From assembly GCF_016804325.1 (NCBI RefSeq), contig NZ_CP043628.1, forward strand, positions 62,001 to 126,000: a stretch of DNA of 64,000 nucleotides, in the 5' to 3' direction. Shown here piece after piece: positions 61,636-64,000 of the stretch (position 1 is the stretch's first letter; each line of letters starts with the position of its first letter). Below the pieces are notes generated by a model that was not told the DNA's origin, made no database searches, and worked only from the letters and a program-made list of their open reading frames with translations. Origin of the DNA: Methylobacterium aquaticum (GTDB taxonomy: Bacteria > Pseudomonadota > Alphaproteobacteria > Rhizobiales > Beijerinckiaceae). The position numbers were made by a program, and so were the translations under genes.

Positions 61636-63909
61636 ATGCTCCGCAGGATCGCCGCCGGTGCTGGCAGCCTCGGTCTCCTCGCTGCCGCGACGGCCGCCCA
61701 GGCCCAGACGACCGGCAAGGAGATCTTCACGCCGGTCCAGAACGACCTGGCGCTCATCAACCTGCGCAAGCTCCTCGGCTGTGTGGTCGACGGCGTGTGG
61801 ACCGCCGCGACCTGCTCGGACGACCGTCCGCTCACGGTGGCGCTGGGGTATTTCAATATCGGCTGCCTGATCGTCTCGACGATCCTTGCCTGCTACCTGC
61901 TCTACTCGCTGGTCGCCGACACCGCGAACGACGGCCAGGCCTTCGGGCGCGGATCCTCCGCCAAGTACACCCTGCTGCGGGTGATGACCGGCGCGATCCT
62001 CAGCCTGCCGATCAAGAGCGGCCTGTCTCTCGTGCAGATCCTGGTGGTGCAGATCGCCGTCTGGGGGTCTGGCTTCGGCGACACCCTCTGGACCCGCGTC
62101 GCCGGGACAGGGCTCGCCGGCATGTACGGTACGCTGGCCCAGCCGACCCCGGCGCTCGGCGACTTCGCCCTGCGCGGCAAGCTCGCCAAGTTGCTGGAAG
62201 CCCGGCTCTACGGTCACGTCTGTGCTCAATCCTTGCAGCAATATGCCAACAATGTGTCGGGCCGCGACAATGCCGCCGCGATCGTCTCGCGGACCGTCAC
62301 CGACACCGGCAGCTTCGGATCGTGGAGCCCGCAGACGACGACGTACTACTTCGCCGACTCGAACGGGTATTTCCGCAAGTCGAACAACCTGTGCGGCTCG
62401 GTCGTCTACGAGCACCAGAAAATCAACGTGAAACTCGCCGACGCGACGGACGCCTCGACGACATCGCTCCTGATCGCGCTGGCCGAGCAGCAGAGCCAGC
62501 GCGCGTTCCAGGCGGCGATCGGCAGCCTTGACGGTGCCGCGAGCGGGATCGCCACCACCATCATGTCCGGCCGTCGCGACGAGGAGGCGATCCAGACCCG
62601 CATCAAGGAGGCGGTCGACGCGGCCTATACCAGCGTCAGCCAGAGCCTGACCCAGAACAACAACGCCCAGCTCGACCAGGCCCTGCGCAACTATTTGTCG
62701 AACTCGACCGAGAACGGCTGGCTCTCGGCCGCGATGTGGCAGCGCTCGATGAGCCTCGTCCAGGCCAAGCTCCTCGCAGCTTCAGCCGGTCCGAGCGCCT
62801 CGGTGACGGCAGTGCCCCCGGCCAGCATCGCCACCTACATGCCCTCGCTCGGTCACAGCGCGTACTGGCCACTTGCCCAGGAGGCGCAGCGCAACGTCAC
62901 CTATGTCGGGACATTCAGCGGCTTCATCGCCGCGCAAGGCACCGGCAGCGTCGCGCGCATCGCCAGTGATGATCCAGCCGCACAGAACGACCCGCCTAAT
63001 GTGTTCGCCAGGGCGCTTTCGGCGATCTACTCGGGCGTGCTCGGGGTCATCAGCCGGCCGGAGAGCACGACCTGGAGGGACCCGATCCTCGAGGTGCAGG
63101 AGATCGGCCAGAGCATTGCGAACTATGGGCTTGCAGCGACGGGAGCTGGTATCGGTTCGGATTTTGTCGGATGGGGATTAGGGTTTGTCAAGCATCCGGC
63201 AGGGCAAGTTGGGCAGGATATTGCTGAGAAGGCGTCTGGATTTTTCTATTTTCTAGCTACGATCTTGTTCGCAGCTGCCTTCATGCTGGTTGGACTCGTG
63301 CCGTTCGTAGTCATCGTCCACTTCCTGATGGGCACCTTCAACTGGTTTCTCATCGTCGCCGAGGCGATGATCGCAGTGCCGATCTGGCTCCTCACGAAGT
63401 TCATGCCGGCTCGCTCCGACAGCTTCGTCGGCAACAGTGGCCAGGGCTACATGTTCTTCCTCGGCATCCTGCTCCGCCCACCCCTGATCGTTGTCGGGCT
63501 CCTCGTCTCGCTCCTGTTGATGCGGGTGGGCATCGATATCACCAACGTGTTCTTCCGCGGCGCGCTGGCGATGCTCTCGCCCGACGGGACCATCGCCTAC
63601 GCCATGGTCGGGACCGCTGGCCTGTTCGTCTATGCCGTGATCCTGTTCTCGATCGTCATGCTATCGGCCGGCCAGATCAGCGCCCTGCCGGAAACCGTGC
63701 TGTCCTGGATCGGGGCGCAGATCGAGCGGCGTACCGGCAGCAGCACCGCGACGGCGGCGGCCGGCATCGTCATGCCGAGTTCGCCCAACCAGATCCCGGG
63801 CGGGAACGCGGCCAGGACCGCGGGCGCCCTTACCTCCGGCACCCGGGCAGGCTCGAGTGCGACCGGCCGGACCATGCTGTCGATGATCCGTGGTCGGACC
63901 AAGGGTTGA
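61636..63909 (+). CDS. traY: DotA/TraY-family conjugation membrane protein
   Basis: A 757-residue polytopic protein of the IncI/Dot-Icm transfer apparatus. A signal peptide (SLGLLAAATAAQAQTT) is followed by a first TM cluster with KLLGCVVDGVWTAATCSDDR, STILACYLLYSLVADTANDG and LLRVMTGAILSLPIKSGLSL, a large periplasmic region (about 175-500) and a C-terminal TM cluster (FLATILFAAAFMLVGLVPFV, VIVHFLMGTFNWFLIVAEAM, GYMFFLGILLRPPLIVVGLL). DotA/TraY sits in the inner membrane and is needed for channel assembly. Bases 63120-63260 have visibly lower GC than the rest of the gene. Confidence 0.88.
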   Translation: MLRRIAAGAGSLGLLAAATAAQAQTTGKEIFTPVQNDLALINLRKLLGCVVDGVWTAATCSDDRPLTVALGYFNIGCLIVSTILACYLLYSLVADTANDGQAFGRGSSAKYTLLRVMTGAILSLPIKSGLSLVQILVVQIAVWGSGFGDTLWTRVAGTGLAGMYGTLAQPTPALGDFALRGKLAKLLEARLYGHVCAQSLQQYANNVSGRDNAAAIVSRTVTDTGSFGSWSPQTTTYYFADSNGYFRKSNNLCGSVVYEHQKINVKLADATDASTTSLLIALAEQQSQRAFQAAIGSLDGAASGIATTIMSGRRDEEAIQTRIKEAVDAAYTSVSQSLTQNNNAQLDQALRNYLSNSTENGWLSAAMWQRSMSLVQAKLLAASAGPSASVTAVPPASIATYMPSLGHSAYWPLAQEAQRNVTYVGTFSGFIAAQGTGSVARIASDDPAAQNDPPNVFARALSAIYSGVLGVISRPESTTWRDPILEVQEIGQSIANYGLAATGAGIGSDFVGWGLGFVKHPAGQVGQDIAEKASGFFYFLATILFAAAFMLVGLVPFVVIVHFLMGTFNWFLIVAEAMIAVPIWLLTKFMPARSDSFVGNSGQGYMFFLGILLRPPLIVVGLLVSLLLMRVGIDITNVFFRGALAMLSPDGTIAYAMVGTAGLFVYAVILFSIVMLSAGQISALPETVLSWIGAQIERRTGSSTATAAAGIVMPSSPNQIPGGNAARTAGALTSGTRAGSSATGRTMLSMIRGRTKG

Positions 63910-63923
63910 GGGGAGCACGAGCG

Positions 63924-64000
63924 ATGAACGATGACTCCCCCAAAGAGGTCGCGTGGCATTTCGGGATCGCGACCGCGCTCTCCGTGTCGCTGTGCGCCGC
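63924..64000 (+). CDS. Start of a further tra-operon gene, 3' end outside window
   Basis: ATG 63924 follows GGGGAG, 14 bases after traY. The 25 codons visible read NDDSPKEVAWHFGIATALSV and continue into a hydrophobic start. It is in the same operon. No family can be assigned from this length. Confidence 0.6.
   Translation, partial: MNDDSPKEVAWHFGIATALSVSLCA

Overview
The window is high-GC DNA of a Methylobacterium/Methylorubrum-like alphaproteobacterium and reads as part of a plasmid. The right end carries typical plasmid genes: DUF736, an ArdC antirestriction protein, a 752-residue ParB-like protein, a MucR regulator and the start of an IncI/Dot-type conjugation operon. The rest is a mosaic of heavy-metal resistance modules, insertion sequences and gene remnants. 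The genus assignment is inferred from GC content, codon use and the remembered look of these families, not from a search.

Left part (1-13.9 kb): the end of a CzcB-like adaptor, a CzcA-type RND pump and a CDF zinc/cadmium exporter form an efflux cluster. An AT-rich gap follows. Next is a giant gene (6912-12395) with a dimethylformamidase-like domain and tandem DUF4082/Ig-like repeats, then small histidine-rich secreted proteins, one of them with an early in-frame stop. A decayed IS3-family element lies at 14.3-15.5 kb.

Pb/Cd/Zn module (15.7-20.1 kb): an L,D-transpeptidase lipoprotein, LspA and a P1B-2 ATPase lie on the minus strand. They are divergent from a CadR/PbrR-like MerR regulator across a clear MerR-family operator. 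To the right, the 3' end of an acr3 arsenite-pump gene abuts an IS4-family element that is itself split by a serine-recombinase element. A second MerR regulator with the exact three-cysteine spacing of Hg(II) MerR precedes an MFS exporter.

Copper/silver region (26.8-47.2 kb): an ECF sigma factor of the SigF type and its NrsF (DUF1109) anti-sigma sit next to secreted small proteins, a four-gene FixH-FixH-CusB-CusA operon, a thioredoxin-reductase-like flavoprotein, CusF, a DUF411 protein, a Met-rich protein, cytochrome b561, a DUF4395 protein, a cysteine-desulfurase-like enzyme, a CopA ATPase and an ABC-exporter membrane domain lacking its ATPase. Reading the intergenic DNA gave five sites matching GTAAC(C/G)-N16-CGAA. 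One is in front of the sigma gene and one in front of cusF, which suggests an autoregulated, plasmid-borne SigF regulon.

A lower-GC pair at 48.1-49.7 kb encodes a PRTase-like protein (LDDGLFSGG loop) and a NADAR-domain protein 5 bases downstream. This is a candidate nucleotide/ADP-ribose-based defence or toxin-antitoxin system and the most interesting unit here. Beyond a broken vapBC remnant the plasmid backbone begins. In the tra operon, the first gene is a chimera of a strawberry-notch-type methyltransferase domain and a TraW-like conjugation protein, followed by a TraW-like paralogue and a DotA/TraY protein. No rRNA, tRNA or CRISPR array was seen.
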